The notes under the pieces were generated by a model. The model worked only from the letters and a program-made list of their open reading frames with translations, made no database searches and was not told the origin of the DNA. DNA of 64,000 nucleotides from Pyrrhosoma nymphula (taxonomy: Eukaryota > Arthropoda > Insecta > Odonata > Coenagrionidae), in assembly GCA_963573305.1 (NCBI GenBank), contig OY754338.1, forward strand, positions 48,263,531-48,327,530, written 5' to 3'. The position numbers were made by a program, and so were the translations under genes. The first letter of the stretch is position 1. Each line of letters begins with the position of its first letter. Shown one piece after another: positions 1-10,399 of this stretch.

Positions 1-56
1 TTAGCAATTATTTATATTTGTTTCAAATTCTATGAAACATGCACTTAATTACACGG

Positions 57-98
57 ATTAATTAATTAATGATTAATTAATTGATGAATAATTAATGA
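57..98. repeat. ATTAATTA low-complexity tract
   Basis: A short AT-only run built from ATTAATTA-type words lies at the left edge of the window. It follows immediately after the point where the piggyBac-like coding similarity to its right ends, so it may mark the decayed or replaced C-terminal part of that element. Confidence 0.6.
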
Positions 99-99
99 G

Positions 100-595
100 G
101 TTTAATAAGGCTGCGTTCAATCGATTTAAAGTGGGCGCACTTAAGCCATTCTGTCCGCAGGAGTTATACAATCATTTTTGCATGCATAGAAAAATCTTAA
201 TATTTCCTGCAAGTGGTTTTTCCTCATGTAATTAACCACTGTTGTATTCCACACATCATCAGCACCATCCCAGTACATACTATGGCGTGGAAATGGCACA
301 TAATAAGTAGCGAACAAAATTCCCAGGAAACGGTACATCTTCTCTACAGCAATTTAGGATATTCTTCGCAAATTTGGTAAAATCTTGAGACAAAGAAACG
401 ATGAGATCTTTCCTAGCCTGAAATTGACGACGCGACAGCTGATTGGGGTCACTGCATTCCTTGTCACCTGATTCAATCTCGTATTCAGCTCAATCAATAG
501 GGTGTTCGACATAAATATCGGCGCCGGAATATAGAATTTATCCAGGAACAGTTTTCTCCAACGCTTCTACTATTTCGGCAGCAGTAAAATCTTTT
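100..595 (-). pseudogene. piggyBac-type transposase remnant (N-terminal part)
   Basis: Read on the minus strand, this region translates in pieces into the N-terminal half of a piggyBac transposase. Near position 595 it begins with an acidic leader of the form FTAAEIVEALE, followed by further D/E-rich sequence and SRRQFQARKDL. From about 338 to 141 it gives the conserved stretch FLGILFATYY, MYWDGADDVW, VVNYMRKNHLQEI and ITPADRMA, and then VRPL. This matches the region piggyBac proteins carry before the first catalytic aspartate. In-frame stops interrupt it, for example just after DRMA and after VRPL, so it cannot encode a transposase. The catalytic core and the cysteine-rich C-terminus are absent; sequence left of about position 100 is AT-rich and unrecognisable. 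It differs from the piggyBac copy at 18.6-20.3 kb and belongs to another lineage, closer to the PGBD1/2/3 type as I remember it. Confidence 0.75.
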
Positions 596-1310
596 TACAT
601 GAAAGTATGAAATACATCAGCTGAAGGCCCATTAGTAGCAGTATGTACAAATCATGCACTTGGGATAGAGATCTATTCAGATTTCAATTTTTCCGTAATA
701 TATTATTGGATAAAACTTATTTTCGTCAACTTTAAGCATAATTAAAATACTTGCATTATTCAGAAGCTTTTTCGTAACGTATTCCCCCTGGCATTCATGC
801 TTCATTCAGCTGGCTACACTTCCACACAGTTAAACAAATCCGCTACACATGATGTTCCTCAACACCTAAACGAGCACTTTCATATTATAGTTCCATCATT
901 CAGATGAGTACACTGTAAGGATACCCATGGTTACATTGGAGTATTTGTAATTTAGATAGCTCACAATTACCAATTTAGTAACCGAGAAAAAGTTTGATTG
1001 ATGAAACACTCTTCCAATTTTTGAAAAAAAATCAATGCGCGACACAACTTACTGCTTTTTAAGTTGAGAAAAACTTGTTGGTTATTCTAATGGTACATGT
1101 CGAGCGATTGAGTTTCTTATCTTTTATTTCCACACACATTCTTTCAACAACACACCTTAACTAAGGATATGCTTTTTATGTGTACACCGTTTAGTATCGT
1201 TGTATGCATAACGTCTTTCCACAAATCTACAGCGAGATACTTAATCAAATTCCGCAATATAAAGTTTTAAATTGAATGTAATGAGCACAGACTCAGACTC
1301 GAGGAATATG

Positions 1311-1697
1311 GTCATCAGATATGTGCCTAATGGGTCGTTTACGACCCACACTGGATTACATATCAATATTATAGCTCTTGCGATGGTTATTCGACAAAAA
1401 TGTGTATTTTAGTAAACATTCTTTCAAACAAAAATCAGCATCAACATTTTTTTCATCGATAACGACATTTAAAAATTAATTATCCACATAGAAACACGAC
1501 TTTATCTAAATATGATATTTAATTTTCAAAACTGTAAAAATTAATATCTAAGTGCATTAAGCTGTGAAATCGCAAAGGGTTTAAGTTTTATGTTTGAAAA
1601 TGTAAATAAAGATATTTTAAGAGAATATCCAAGGACATTATCCCAGTTATATTTTTTTCATAGTAGGACAATACGACCCACTGGGCGTTAATGGGTG
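1311..1697. repeat. GGGTCGT inverted-repeat pair, possible piggyBac-type end or MITE
   Basis: A perfect palindrome TGGGTCGT-TT-ACGACCCA lies at 1331-1348. At 1673-1695 the opposite-strand counterpart reads (plus strand) ACGACCCACTGGGCGTTAAT and runs on into GGG. The two flanks can be aligned as imperfect inverted repeats enclosing about 385 bp of AT-rich DNA. TTAA next to a GGGTCGT palindrome resembles piggyBac-type ends. This could be a small non-autonomous element, or the right end of the element whose transposase remnant lies at 100-595. Neither boundary is certain. Confidence 0.35.
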
Positions 1698-1699
1698 CA

Positions 1700-2475
1700 T
1701 ATTGATTTCAGTTCCATTTTACATTCGATACAGCACTGAAGAAAGCATCGTGTAACAGGACGTTAAGGAGATGAAGCATAACTAAAGATCCCGAATAGAC
1801 TACAAACCCATTCAGGTATAAATGATGTGTTTTCTTTACTCTCAATCAAAGTGTTTTAGACGTTAATTGCGTTCTAATAGCACTGTAATAAGGTTTTCAT
1901 AATTCAAGCAGGTTTCAAGGCATTTTTAAGTGTGGAGATCCTTTAAGGATAATATTTATTACGACCACACAAAGTAAGTTAAAGTAAACGAATCATCGTT
2001 GTGCCTTTTCAGAGGATAATTTGAGAGCAGTTACGTTGATACAACAGCGTGTTGTATAGTGTGAAAGTGACATAATGTCTGAAATACCGCTGTACTATGA
2101 GGCGGAGCTATTTTTATCATGTCGTACCATACAATCAGTCCGATTGCGGCTCTTTTCATAGCTAGAGTTGTTTTCAAGTAATATTATATCCTTGGCCGTG
2201 TAACTCAGTAGGTATTGTTAATTTTAGAAATAATGAAATATTCGAGAATCACGAAAGCTGTTGCATTGAAAACCTTGGACATATATTTTGATATTCAAAT
2301 TGATGTTGGTAAAGAGTTAGGGGTCTATCCTCCACCCGAAGCTCTCTTCCTCCCTTTAACATTGAAGTTGAAAAAAATGTCCTACTAGTTCAATGAATTC
2401 ATGTAATGGGGCATTCGCAACGATACAAATGTTTAAATTTAATTGTTTCAGGCTTGACTTCGTGGAAGTGATTGA
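1700..2475. other. Unassigned AT-rich DNA
   Basis: I see no coding similarity, inverted repeat or RNA gene in this stretch. All reading frames are short. Confidence 0.5.
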
Positions 2476-2681
2476 TATCCATTTTTAATTAAAAACTTTG
2501 TACTTTTCCACACTTTATTTCAAAACTGCGACCGGTTTCACCATAATATGGCATCTTCTGGCACATTCTGAAGCTTAAGTCATACAATATATACCCAGAG
2601 AAAGTTAAAAATGGTGGGGGTTTGAAATGGGGGAGAGAGGAGCAGGGCGATTGGGGCATGGCAGAGTGAGAAGGGGTAGTG
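2476..2681 (-). repeat. Left pseudo-LTR arm of the Penelope-like element
   Basis: This 206-bp arm is the inverted copy of 3431-3636, with only a few substitutions and small indels. It lies 3' of the GIY-YIG reading frame on the same strand, where the 3' pseudo-LTR of a Penelope-like element is expected. The inner part is purine-rich on the plus strand. Confidence 0.85.
2526..2563 (-). ncRNA. Hammerhead-ribozyme-like motif, left arm
   Basis: On the minus strand the sequence reads CAGAAGA, then a hairpin GCCAT-ATT-ATGGT (stem II), then GAAAC, then CGGTC with a possible cleavage site after GGTC. This is the layout of the small hammerhead variants with very short stem III reported for Penelope-like retrotransposons; the palindromic ACCGGT could pair two molecules. 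The conserved core CUGANGA has one deviation here, A for U. It lies on the same strand as the GIY-YIG reading frame. Confidence 0.6.
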
Positions 2682-3049
2682 GAAAAAACGAGAGGAAAGG
2701 AAGGAAAGTGAATCGGGGGAAGTGAGTGGGAGGAGTAGAAGGTCACCAAGTTACACTGCTTTCTATTTTTTAAAAAAGGAAGATTGGTTAAAGCCCCAGC
2801 CCAAACATCTGTGACTGAAGGGCAAGGAAAGTAGGCTAAAATATGCCGAAACAAAGGTTCAAAAAAGGCCGCGAAGTGAGGAGCTGCAAAGAAAGGACCC
2901 CTGAGGAACCACGAGTGGGTTTATGAATGGAAAAAGGACGGAGGGTTGTGAGGGGAGGGGTTTGGAAGGGCTCCTAGCAACCGTAAGTGGGGAGAGGGAG
3001 AAGGGGAGTGGAAGGGCCGGAGAGGGAATAGGATGTGGGGGAGTGACAG

Positions 3050-3433
3050 TTACTTTTGCAAACATGGAAATATCGAAAACAACGGAGAGGAATGCATAAA
3101 TACATGGTCATTACACATATTAACATTTTGGTTTCTCGCTAGCACACAAATTTCTAATTGTTCCAAATCGTCCATTTTTAGGCCTTTCGGTAACATGTGT
3201 AGGATTTCAGGTTTAAAATCACTGCTGTGGTTACACTCTAATAGATGCTGGGAAAATAGGGAATGGCCATCATCTTTTTTGAGGGAGCGTTCATGCTCCT
3301 TAATACGGGTGTACACTCCTCTTCCAGTTTGCCCAACATAACAAGACATACATTCGTCACACTGTAATTTATATATACCGGATTTCATATTTATGTCAAC
3401 CTTATCCTTCCCACTATACAATAATGTTCTCAC
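3050..3433 (-). pseudogene. GIY-YIG endonuclease domain of a Penelope-like element (truncated)
   Basis: The 127-residue reading frame is the C-terminal endonuclease of a Penelope-like retroelement. Residues about 18-40 contain SGIYKLQCDECMSCYVGQTG, with the GIY and YVG (YIG-type) strands. Shortly after come the arginine-containing helix GRGVYTRIKEHERSL and LFSQHLLECNHSSDF. The paired cysteines of CDEC and the H/C residues of HLLECNH fit the zinc-binding insertion typical of Penelope GIY-YIG domains. In a full element this nuclease nicks target DNA to prime reverse transcription. The methionine at 3433 is not a true start: it lies at the join with the inverted arm, and the whole reverse transcriptase is missing. 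The domain itself is uninterrupted to its stop at 3050, so this copy is young compared with most repeats here. Confidence 0.85.
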
Positions 3434-3636
3434 TACCCCTTCTCACTCTGCCATGCCCCAATCGCCCTGCTCCTCTCTCCCCCATTTCAAACCCCCACCA
3501 TTTTTAACTTTCTCTGGGTATATATTGTATGACCTAAGCTTCAGAATGTGCCAGAAGATGCCATATTATGGTGAAACCGGTCGCAGTTTTGAAATAAAGT
3601 GTGGAAAAATACAAAGTTTTTTATTAAAAATGGATA
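3431..3636 (+). repeat. Right, inverted pseudo-LTR arm of the Penelope-like element
   Basis: Inverted counterpart of 2476-2681. It abuts the truncated 5' end of the GIY-YIG reading frame. The outer end matches the left arm through a shared GTATCC/GATATCC-like end followed by an A/T run. Confidence 0.85.
3548..3585 (+). ncRNA. Hammerhead-ribozyme-like motif, right arm
   Basis: Same motif as in the left arm, on the plus strand: CAGAAGA, stem II GCCAT/ATGGT around ATT, GAAAC and CGGTC. It carries the same A-for-U change in the core. Because both copies share it, the change was either already in the source element or was copied between the arms. Confidence 0.6.
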
Positions 3637-3639
3637 CAA

Positions 3640-4460
3640 ATGTTGTTTTTAATGCATTTACCGCACGGAGTCTCGATTTACTGAGCTTTGGCTGTACCAA
3701 GCCAGTTTAGCTCATGCAAACGAGTATCAGAATTCGGCAATCAGTCGATCTACAAATAATGGCGATTAACAGATTGTTTTTATCCCGACCTTTTCAAAAA
3801 GTGAAGTAAGGACGGAAATGCTCAGATATACCTAATAATTGACGCAATGTATTTTCATTCCGGTGTGTCTTGACGCCACGTATAGCTCATAATGTTAGGA
3901 CGTGGACAATGGTATGCTGGCTCTCTAGATCTTAGAATGGATCCTAGCTGGAGTAGAAGAGTGTAAGCGGGCTTTGGGTATTACTAGGCTTTGGTTTCTC
4001 TTCTGGTATACTGGCGAAAATGAGCCGAAACTGAACGGTAGGGCACCGTAACCGTGAGCAGAGGAAGCTGTCCGCTACTGCAAAGGCTGGTAATCTTGTA
4101 TACTTTGAACCAACTTACGGCTATCAGTCATAAAAAGTCTCGGACGGCCAAAGCCTCGATGGGCGGCTGAGGCTGTGTACATTTGGTCCATCAGCAGACG
4201 GATATGTCAATAAAATCTAGACCTGGAATATAAGAGATGTTTATGGAAACGGGAATGGTTTGATGAACGAAATCAAAATCAGACCAGTGGTTGTTTTGTG
4301 TGTACAATCAAGCGCTAGTGGTGGGACATTTTCATTACTGATTACGGTGGGTTAGCATTGCGGTCAGTAATTGAAGATACTATGTAAATATGTAGGTTTG
4401 ATCCTCAAAGTGAGAGTTAAAATGCCTAGTAAGGAAATACGATCTAGTATCCCCTATGAT
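3640..4460. other. Unassigned DNA between Penelope-like element and LINE fragment
   Basis: No recognisable coding similarity or repeat structure. Somewhat higher GC than the surrounding DNA around 3.9-4.2 kb, without a feature I can name. Confidence 0.45.
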
Positions 4461-4464
4461 TGCT

Positions 4465-5190
4465 TTGGGTACGTATGAAATAAGGTAGTCAGAGTTATGA
4501 CTATGGTATGTTTTGCACCAGTGCCAATGGATGGAGAAAGTGGAAGTTTGAAATATGATTTTCGGGGAATTCTGAGAGAGATAATGAATAAATGTGACCA
4601 TGGCGAAACAATAATTGTACTGGATGACATACTGTAATTGGAGTGATTGGTGTTAGATATGTCGAGCATCTAAAAGAGCTGTGAAAACTTGTTGAGTGAG
4701 TGCATGGATAAAAGGTTATTTTTTTCGAAAACATGGTTTAAAAATAAGAAATGCCATATTTATACTTGGCAAAGGGGCTATTGCGCAAGCATGATAAATT
4801 TCATCGTGTATGATGAAAGATTGTGATAATTAGTAATAGATACAATGGTGATGTGTGGTGTTGAATGTGGAACTGACCAAGAGAAGTAAATGTGAGCAAA
4901 TGAGAGTAAAAGTGACAAGGTCAGATAACGAGATAAGAGTACCACATGGATGCATGGTTGAGGATATGCAATATTCAAGGCACAGAAAATGGTAGGAATT
5001 TGTCGGTAACGGGAGAATGAATGATGTGTGGGTGAGCAGATGAAGGTAATAATTGTAGAATGTCCAGAAAGAGTAGGTGGAAAAGGAGTGGCGGGGAAAA
5101 ATCAAAGGCGGTTCCTGGTGGAATGAAGGAGTGACAAATGCAGTGAGTGAAAAGAAATAAGCGATAAGCAAGGTGGTCAGGCACCCGGAA
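4465..5190 (+). pseudogene. LINE (non-LTR retrotransposon) AP-endonuclease fragment
   Basis: The plus strand translates, with stops and frame changes, into the apurinic-type endonuclease of a non-LTR retrotransposon. Recognisable blocks in order are VCFAPVPMDGE, GETIIVLDD (the D-N strand of the fold), TWFKNKKCHIYTWQRG, SMINFIVYDERL, VECGTDQ (the family's S/T-D-H motif with H changed to Q) and GGSWWNEGVTNAVSEKK at the endonuclease exit. The order and spacing are those of an intact endonuclease domain. The loss of the catalytic histidine and several stops show it is dead. The matching reverse transcriptase of what looks like the same family lies on the same strand from 8.64 kb, so both may belong to one copy split by about 3.4 kb of later insertions. 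Confidence 0.75.
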
Positions 5191-5504
5191 AATCCAAAAA
5201 AACAGGAATTTGAGCCATCGGGAAAAACAGAAAAAAACCCGAGGATTGCGTTCGGTTTCCTGGAAAAATATTGACTGTGTAAGCTTTAAATCAATTTAAG
5301 CAGTTATTTTCTCATTTAGCAAATACGTGCAAAACTATGAAATGCAAATGTTATAACCATGAAATTAAATGCAAAAATATTTTCAATGCATAAAAATTCA
5401 ATTGGTGGATAAAAAAGGGAACATTCGATTGAGTTTCTAAATCGAGGAAATCGGGTCGTCCATACATTCTAGCTTTGGATTGACTGGACGGACTGACGGC
5501 GCGC

Positions 5505-5552
5505 AGCCTGGACTGACCCCCGTTTACATCCGGGCGAAACATCTTTGGACAC
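5505..5552 (+). ncRNA. Degenerate hammerhead-like motif
   Basis: The plus strand has CTGA followed by a C-rich strand, hairpin CCCG-TTTACATC-CGGG, then CGAAAC. It resembles the motif at 22.41 kb, with the same kind of CCCG/CGGG stem II and the following GAAA box. Two or three bases of the CUGANGA core are missing, so activity is unlikely. Confidence 0.3.
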
Positions 5553-5940
5553 TCCCTCTGAAAATCCTCATGGTGCGACTTTATGATTTAGGAACTTCGT
5601 GGAAAATTACAGGGGGCCCAGGGAAAGAAACTGGCTCTACTCTGAATGTGTGAATTTAACACGCCAATGGCTTAGTATGAGGTGAGCTCTACTCTCACAT
5701 ATCAAAAACCAACCTTCACTGAGTGAGTGATTGGTCATATAGGGATTAGTCAAATGTACTTCAAACGGAAAAAAATGCTCATCGCAAAGGATAAACGTAT
5801 GGATACATACCGATGGTTTCGCCGTCAATCAAAAAAGGCTTTCCCTTTGTGCATACATTTAATTCATTGTAAATTCATTTTCTGGGAGATTTAGCGAAGT
5901 TTTAAACTATCCCTGCAATATTCCACTATCTTTCCTTAAC

Positions 5941-6000
5941 TGTGCCAAACAGGATTTGAACACTAGGCTTCGGTGTTAGAGGTAGACCTATACCATTTAG
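5941..6000 (-). repeat. tRNA-derived SINE head
   Basis: On the minus strand there is an A-box-like TGGTATAGGTC and, about 25 bp further, a B-box-like GTTCAAATCC. No proper cloverleaf can be folded, so this is a tRNA-derived SINE or tRNA relic, not a working tRNA gene. Confidence 0.5.
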
Positions 6001-6364
6001 TTTTTATTAAGGTGAGTGAGTGCAGCTACAGGTTGAAAAAATGTTACTTTTGACAAGGAACATAATACCAAGGAATTGAAACCACGATCAGGATAACAAA
6101 AAATATAGACATTTTTAGTGGATATCTCAAAGGTTTGATAAAATGTACCATGGAAAATGGTCTTTAAAAGTTTTGGAGAACTTAGTTCTCATGGTTCTCA
6201 TGCGTTATCTCTTAATAGTTCATAATGTTTTACAATTAAAATTTATATTTAAATGTACATAATGATATCGTTCCACTACGAAATCTCATATAATTATCGT
6301 TTGTTTACCAGGTTCCGTAACTGTTTCTTTTACCAGGTTTCGTAACTGTAACTTTCCGTTTAAA

Positions 6365-7157
6365 CTCTTCTTTTAATTTATTAAGTTGTGGTCAATTAAA
6401 ATTCTTTTATTTCACTGCCAACGTTTCGGCAAATTTATTGCAATCCTCAGCGCTAATTTAAGACCATAAAACAAATTTAACAACCAAATCAGGTAGAATC
6501 AGAAAAATAACAATCGTTAAAACAACTTTGGTGAAAAGTACACTATAAATTATTTTATCGGGTACACTAATTTAACAAATATCTACAAATCTGTGAAATT
6601 TTAATTACACTAACATGATGTCAACAATTCCAATTTACAGGGTAAATATAAACAGATTCTTGGCAACAAGAGAACATACCAGATTACATCAAATATTAAT
6701 ATAAAAAAATCATGAAAATTGCTTTATATAAATACAATGATAACAATAACATCAATTAAAAAAAACAAAAATTTATCACATTTTGTATATGTAAAACACT
6801 ATTAAAAAGCATATATTAAATTATAAATAATACCTTTGATTTATTTTATAAGACTTATGTAAATTCTGCTTAATCTATCTATATCCGTTCTCAAAGTGCA
6901 TGTATTTGTGTTTCATGATATGGACCATTTCTTTAAAAGATAATTAGTGCAATTAAAATTTCACAGGTTTGTTGATATTTGTTAAATTAGTGTACCCGAT
7001 AAAAAAATTTACAGTGTAGTTATCACCAAAGTTGTTTCAACAATTGTTATTTTTCTGTTTCCACTTATTTATGTTGTTAATTTTTTATGGATTTCAATTA
7101 GCCCTGAGGAAAGCAAAGAATTTTAATTGAGCTAAACTCAATAATTCAAAAGAAGAG
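6365..7157 (-). mobile_element. Second inverted-arm repeat, probable Penelope-like element
   Basis: Two arms in inverted orientation, 6365-6613 and 6944-7157, match over roughly 210-250 bp including CTCTTCTTTT, AACTTTGGTGA and ATCGGGTACACTAATTTAAC. The central 330 bp is very AT-rich and has no surviving protein domain. The left arm carries a hammerhead-like box of the type linked to Penelope-like elements; in the right arm that box has been lost through a deletion of about 25 bp. Structure and motif resemble the better-preserved element at 2.48-3.64 kb, but the sequence is a different family. Confidence 0.6.
6416..6454 (-). ncRNA. Hammerhead-like motif in the left arm of the second inverted repeat
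   Basis: The minus strand reads CTGAGGA (fits CUGANGA), a short hairpin GCAA...TTGC, then CGAAACGTTGGC. Core boxes are intact, but the stem II base is poorly paired. The GAAACGTTGGC tail is the form I associate with Penelope-type repeats in animals. Confidence 0.5.
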
Positions 7158-7159
7158 AT

Positions 7160-8630
7160 TATTTTTACGTGGTCCATAAATACATTAATTATTTCCGTTT
7201 AAAGTTTAATTTATGGTCGAGCACTTATTCTCATTTATAAATTCAATTATAATAACTAAAATTCACCATAGTTTATCCTAAATTTAAAAAGTGCTATTCA
7301 AAGAATATATATATAATATTCTGAGTTAATTGGAATAACTTTCTGAGCAACATAAGACACAACGGACGACCAAGAATGAGAATACGTGAAAGGAAATTGG
7401 CGACCAACCAAACAGCAGCCTTGTGAACCGACCACGGCTGGTATATTAGGCGGGAAAAGTAATGGGATGGAATAAGATTCCAAGATTCCGTAGGTCGATG
7501 CGGGAGTCCTCTTTATAAGCTATGGGAGAAATGAGAACCTAATTCGGTGGAAAATCCGAGGGATTTTCAACCATAAGATTCACTGGGAAAGCTTGAAATC
7601 ATACATCAGCTGCCATATCTCTATATCAACATTTCCTGCCTTTAACTGCGCGTATAACATCAAAATTTAATGTGAAACGTATTTTTGGCGTTTCTTCATG
7701 TACCCTCCCCTTTTCCCTTAAATCTGAAGATGGACACTGATAATGGCTTCAAAGACGCCATACCGATAAATAACTTTCCGTATCCTCCCTAACCTCCGGA
7801 GCTCGAAGTACCATAGAAAACCGGAATTGTGCTCAAATCGCTATATGGGATTGGCATCGAAAGATACCCTCTGTTACCATTACTTGCTAATGCAACTTAT
7901 GAGATTATGAACATGGTGATTATATTAACAAAACGGAACATCTGATGTCAACAATTATTAATAATCCCTGATACTAAACGCGTTGAATTGGGGTGTTTAC
8001 GTTTGACACTCCTAAGTCAATATTGTTGTTCTTATGAACGAAATAAAATGGTTGTTTACAGCGATCTTATGGCATACGTACACAGTGGGCAACCCAATTT
8101 GACTCACGAGTGATAAAATTGACAAGCAACACAAAATATTCAAGAAAACGCTAACATTTTTATCATAATGAGTCAATTTTATAATATTTGTATATCCCAG
8201 GGTTTGACTATGTATAACATGTTTTAACTGACCGTCGCGAAATAAAGAGTAACTTGCTAGTTCTGGAAAACCAATGAAAAAGCAAAGGGAGTTTCTTAAA
8301 TTTCAAGTGTACAGAATGGCGTACGTTTTTTTTCAGTCAAAGTATGTAGAGGTGTATTTCAGGAGAACTCTACGTGCATCGTAAAATTTGAAGGTATCTA
8401 CTTGAAATGCACCAAATGCTAGTAAATTACCAATGTTGTCTTATCTCCCCATGTTACGTTTAGAATATATATGTATAGCACTGATTGCGCAATATCCGGG
8501 AAAAAAGGATCAGTACCAGAGTGTAGAGAGGAAACGCCAGTATTTTAATTTCTGCAACTCAGTGACTAACCTGAGTAAAATAGATTGCGTGCCACCTAAT
8601 CTGAGGAAGAAAAAAAGAATAATATGAATA
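7160..8630. other. Unassigned AT-rich DNA with one weak hammerhead-like box
   Basis: No coding similarity. At 7738-7785 (plus strand) GAAGATGGACACTGATAATGG is followed by a TGGC/GCCA pairing, reminiscent of a decayed ribozyme repeat, but the GAAA box is altered to GATAA. Nothing else is recognisable. Confidence 0.4.
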
Positions 8631-8639
8631 TGATGAATA

Positions 8640-10390
8640 CACAGAAAAATAAGGAATGTAAAATCGTTGTGAAAGGAGAGGAATAAAATAATGCATGTTG
8701 ATGAGGGTAGCAAAATCCAGAGTGATTTTGAAGGCAATGATGCCATCGAGAACAAAAATGGAGAGATCGTGTGGGATGAAAGCAACGTCAGGAACTGCTG
8801 GAGGGAGTATTTTCAAAACAATGTAAAATAATGGTGGAGGTGATGAGAATGAGTCTTGCGAATTACTAATGTCCGTATGGAAAAGGAAATACGTGAGAAT
8901 GAGTTGGTAACGGCAGTAAGAATATGGAAAAAATGGGAAATTTGCAGGTAAAGATGGAGTAACCAATGAAATGCTGAAGTGCGGGTGTAAGTTACCCATG
9001 AGTCACTTCTGTGAATTGTATAATTTATGTATTCCAGAAAAAGTGTTCACTAAAATATTTATCGAAAAAGTGAGAATGATAACGATTTACCGTACCTGGG
9101 GTTTATGCCTGGGGGGGATGTAGTAATCAGCTCTTCACACTTCTTCAAGTGCTAGTGAAATGTATGAACGTCCGAAAGTAAGTATTTGTGAATTTGTGGA
9201 TTTAGAGAAGGGATATGATAGAATATGGTAAATAGAAAAGAGCTGTGGAAGGATTTGGACTCCAAATTGAATGAGCTTCATTGAGTGCTATAAAGGCGAC
9301 GTATGATTATAGTGAGGTAAATGTGAGAGTTAATTGGGTCTTTAGAGACTAGTTTGAAATAAAACAGGGCCTAAAGCATGGATGCGTAATGTCACAGCGT
9401 GTGTGACAGATGAATTTAGGGTTAACGTCGGTGTAATCGTTAAATATATGAATGCGCGAGTTTTATTGCACGCTGATCATGCCGTTCTGCTGTCTGAAAT
9501 CCCACAGGAATTGCAGATGCTCCTGTATAACACCTATGAAATTACAAGGATAATGGATTTAAGGATACATTCGTCAATGACAAAAGAGGTAGTTTCTGAT
9601 AGGGACAGTCATATGAAGTATTGTATGGTGAGGGTAAATGATGAAGTAATTGATCAAGTAGACGTGTGTCTTGGCCGAATATTTGCGAAAGTTGGGAGAA
9701 TAGCTGAAGAGATTATACGGAGTGCGAATGCTGGTAGGAAAATTTCAGGTAGTATTCGATGTATATGTAGGAATGAGTGTTTGTAGAGGGAAGCGGAAAT
9801 CGCTCTGTACAAAACTGTCCTTCTCCTGACGTTAGACGTTATTATACGGCAGTAACACTAGGGTATGTCAGGATAAGCTTAATAGTAGGCTGAATGCAGT
9901 AGGAATGGGGTACCTGAGAAGTATTTGCTGCAAAAGTAGAATGGTTAGGGTTAAGAATGTATGGGCCAAGAAAGAAAGTGGGTTAGATGCTCCAGTAATA
10001 GATATATGTGAAAGGAGTATGCTTTGATTGTTAGGCCAGGTAGAGTGAATGCAAAAGAGTTGAATAACGGAAGAGATATAAAATAGTAGTACAGTGAATG
10101 TAGTGAGAGAAAGAGGTGACCGCAAAAGTCGTAACTGAATGTGGGGGAGGAGACAATATGAAAAGGAGGAGTATATGGAGTATTAAGAATAAGGGAACGT
10201 GCATGAAGCTATTCATGAATGTAAGAGAAGCAAAAATGCAAAGCACTGATAGGGTATTGCGGAGGAAATTATTAAAAGGGGACCAGTTTTATAGGGCTAA
10301 CGGCAGTAGCTAATTTCCTTGATTTTGTCTACTCCGCTAGGGAATGGCATGATTAGTGGGTATGTATGTAATGGCGCACATAACCTTTCC
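8640..10390 (+). pseudogene. LINE (non-LTR retrotransposon) reverse transcriptase, decayed
   Basis: The plus strand carries a scrambled but ordered reverse-transcriptase reading frame. Blocks: NKNGEIVWDESNVRNCWREYF at 8.75 kb; AGKDGVTNEMLKCG and FCELYNLC (finger region); FVDLEKGYDRIW at 9.19 kb (motif A); IKQGLKHGCVMS at 9.36 kb (motif B); then a 134-residue open stretch from 9382 with LLHADHAVLLSE (motif C), where the second aspartate of the catalytic pair has become histidine. Next come AGRKISGSIRCICRN, QDKLNSRLNAVGMGYLRS, SGLDAPVIDI and a tail with QVERMNAKELN. The 3' end near 10.3-10.39 kb matches the 3' ends of the copies at 13.4, 15.4 and 60.0 kb. Frameshifts and stops are frequent. The enzyme would copy element RNA into DNA at a nicked target; this copy cannot. 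Confidence 0.8.
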
Positions 10391-10399
10391 ATGTTATCG

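Larger units (their letters stand above)
2476..3636 (-). mobile_element. Penelope-like retroelement, 5'-truncated, inverted terminal arms
   Basis: The unit is bounded by two near-identical 206-bp arms in inverted orientation (2476-2681 and 3431-3636). Between them lies 749 bp holding the C-terminal GIY-YIG endonuclease reading frame on the minus strand and its 3' untranslated sequence. The reverse-transcriptase part that precedes GIY-YIG in complete Penelope-like elements is missing: the reading frame begins exactly at the junction with the right arm. Inverted pseudo-LTR fragments attached to a 5'-truncated body are an established peculiarity of Penelope-like elements. Both arms contain a hammerhead-like motif. 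There is no obvious longer target-site duplication outside the arms. Confidence 0.85.

Noticed and set aside
5187..5270. Possible diverged copy of the CAGGGTGTCC/CTGGAAAAC element
   Set aside because: Only short GGGAAAAA-type words are shared; no terminal CAGGGTG.
7738..7785. Possible hammerhead-like box on the plus strand (CTGATAATGGC ... GCCATACCGATAA)
   Set aside because: Stem II pairs, but both conserved boxes are altered (CTGATAA, GATAA). It is mentioned only in the gap note.
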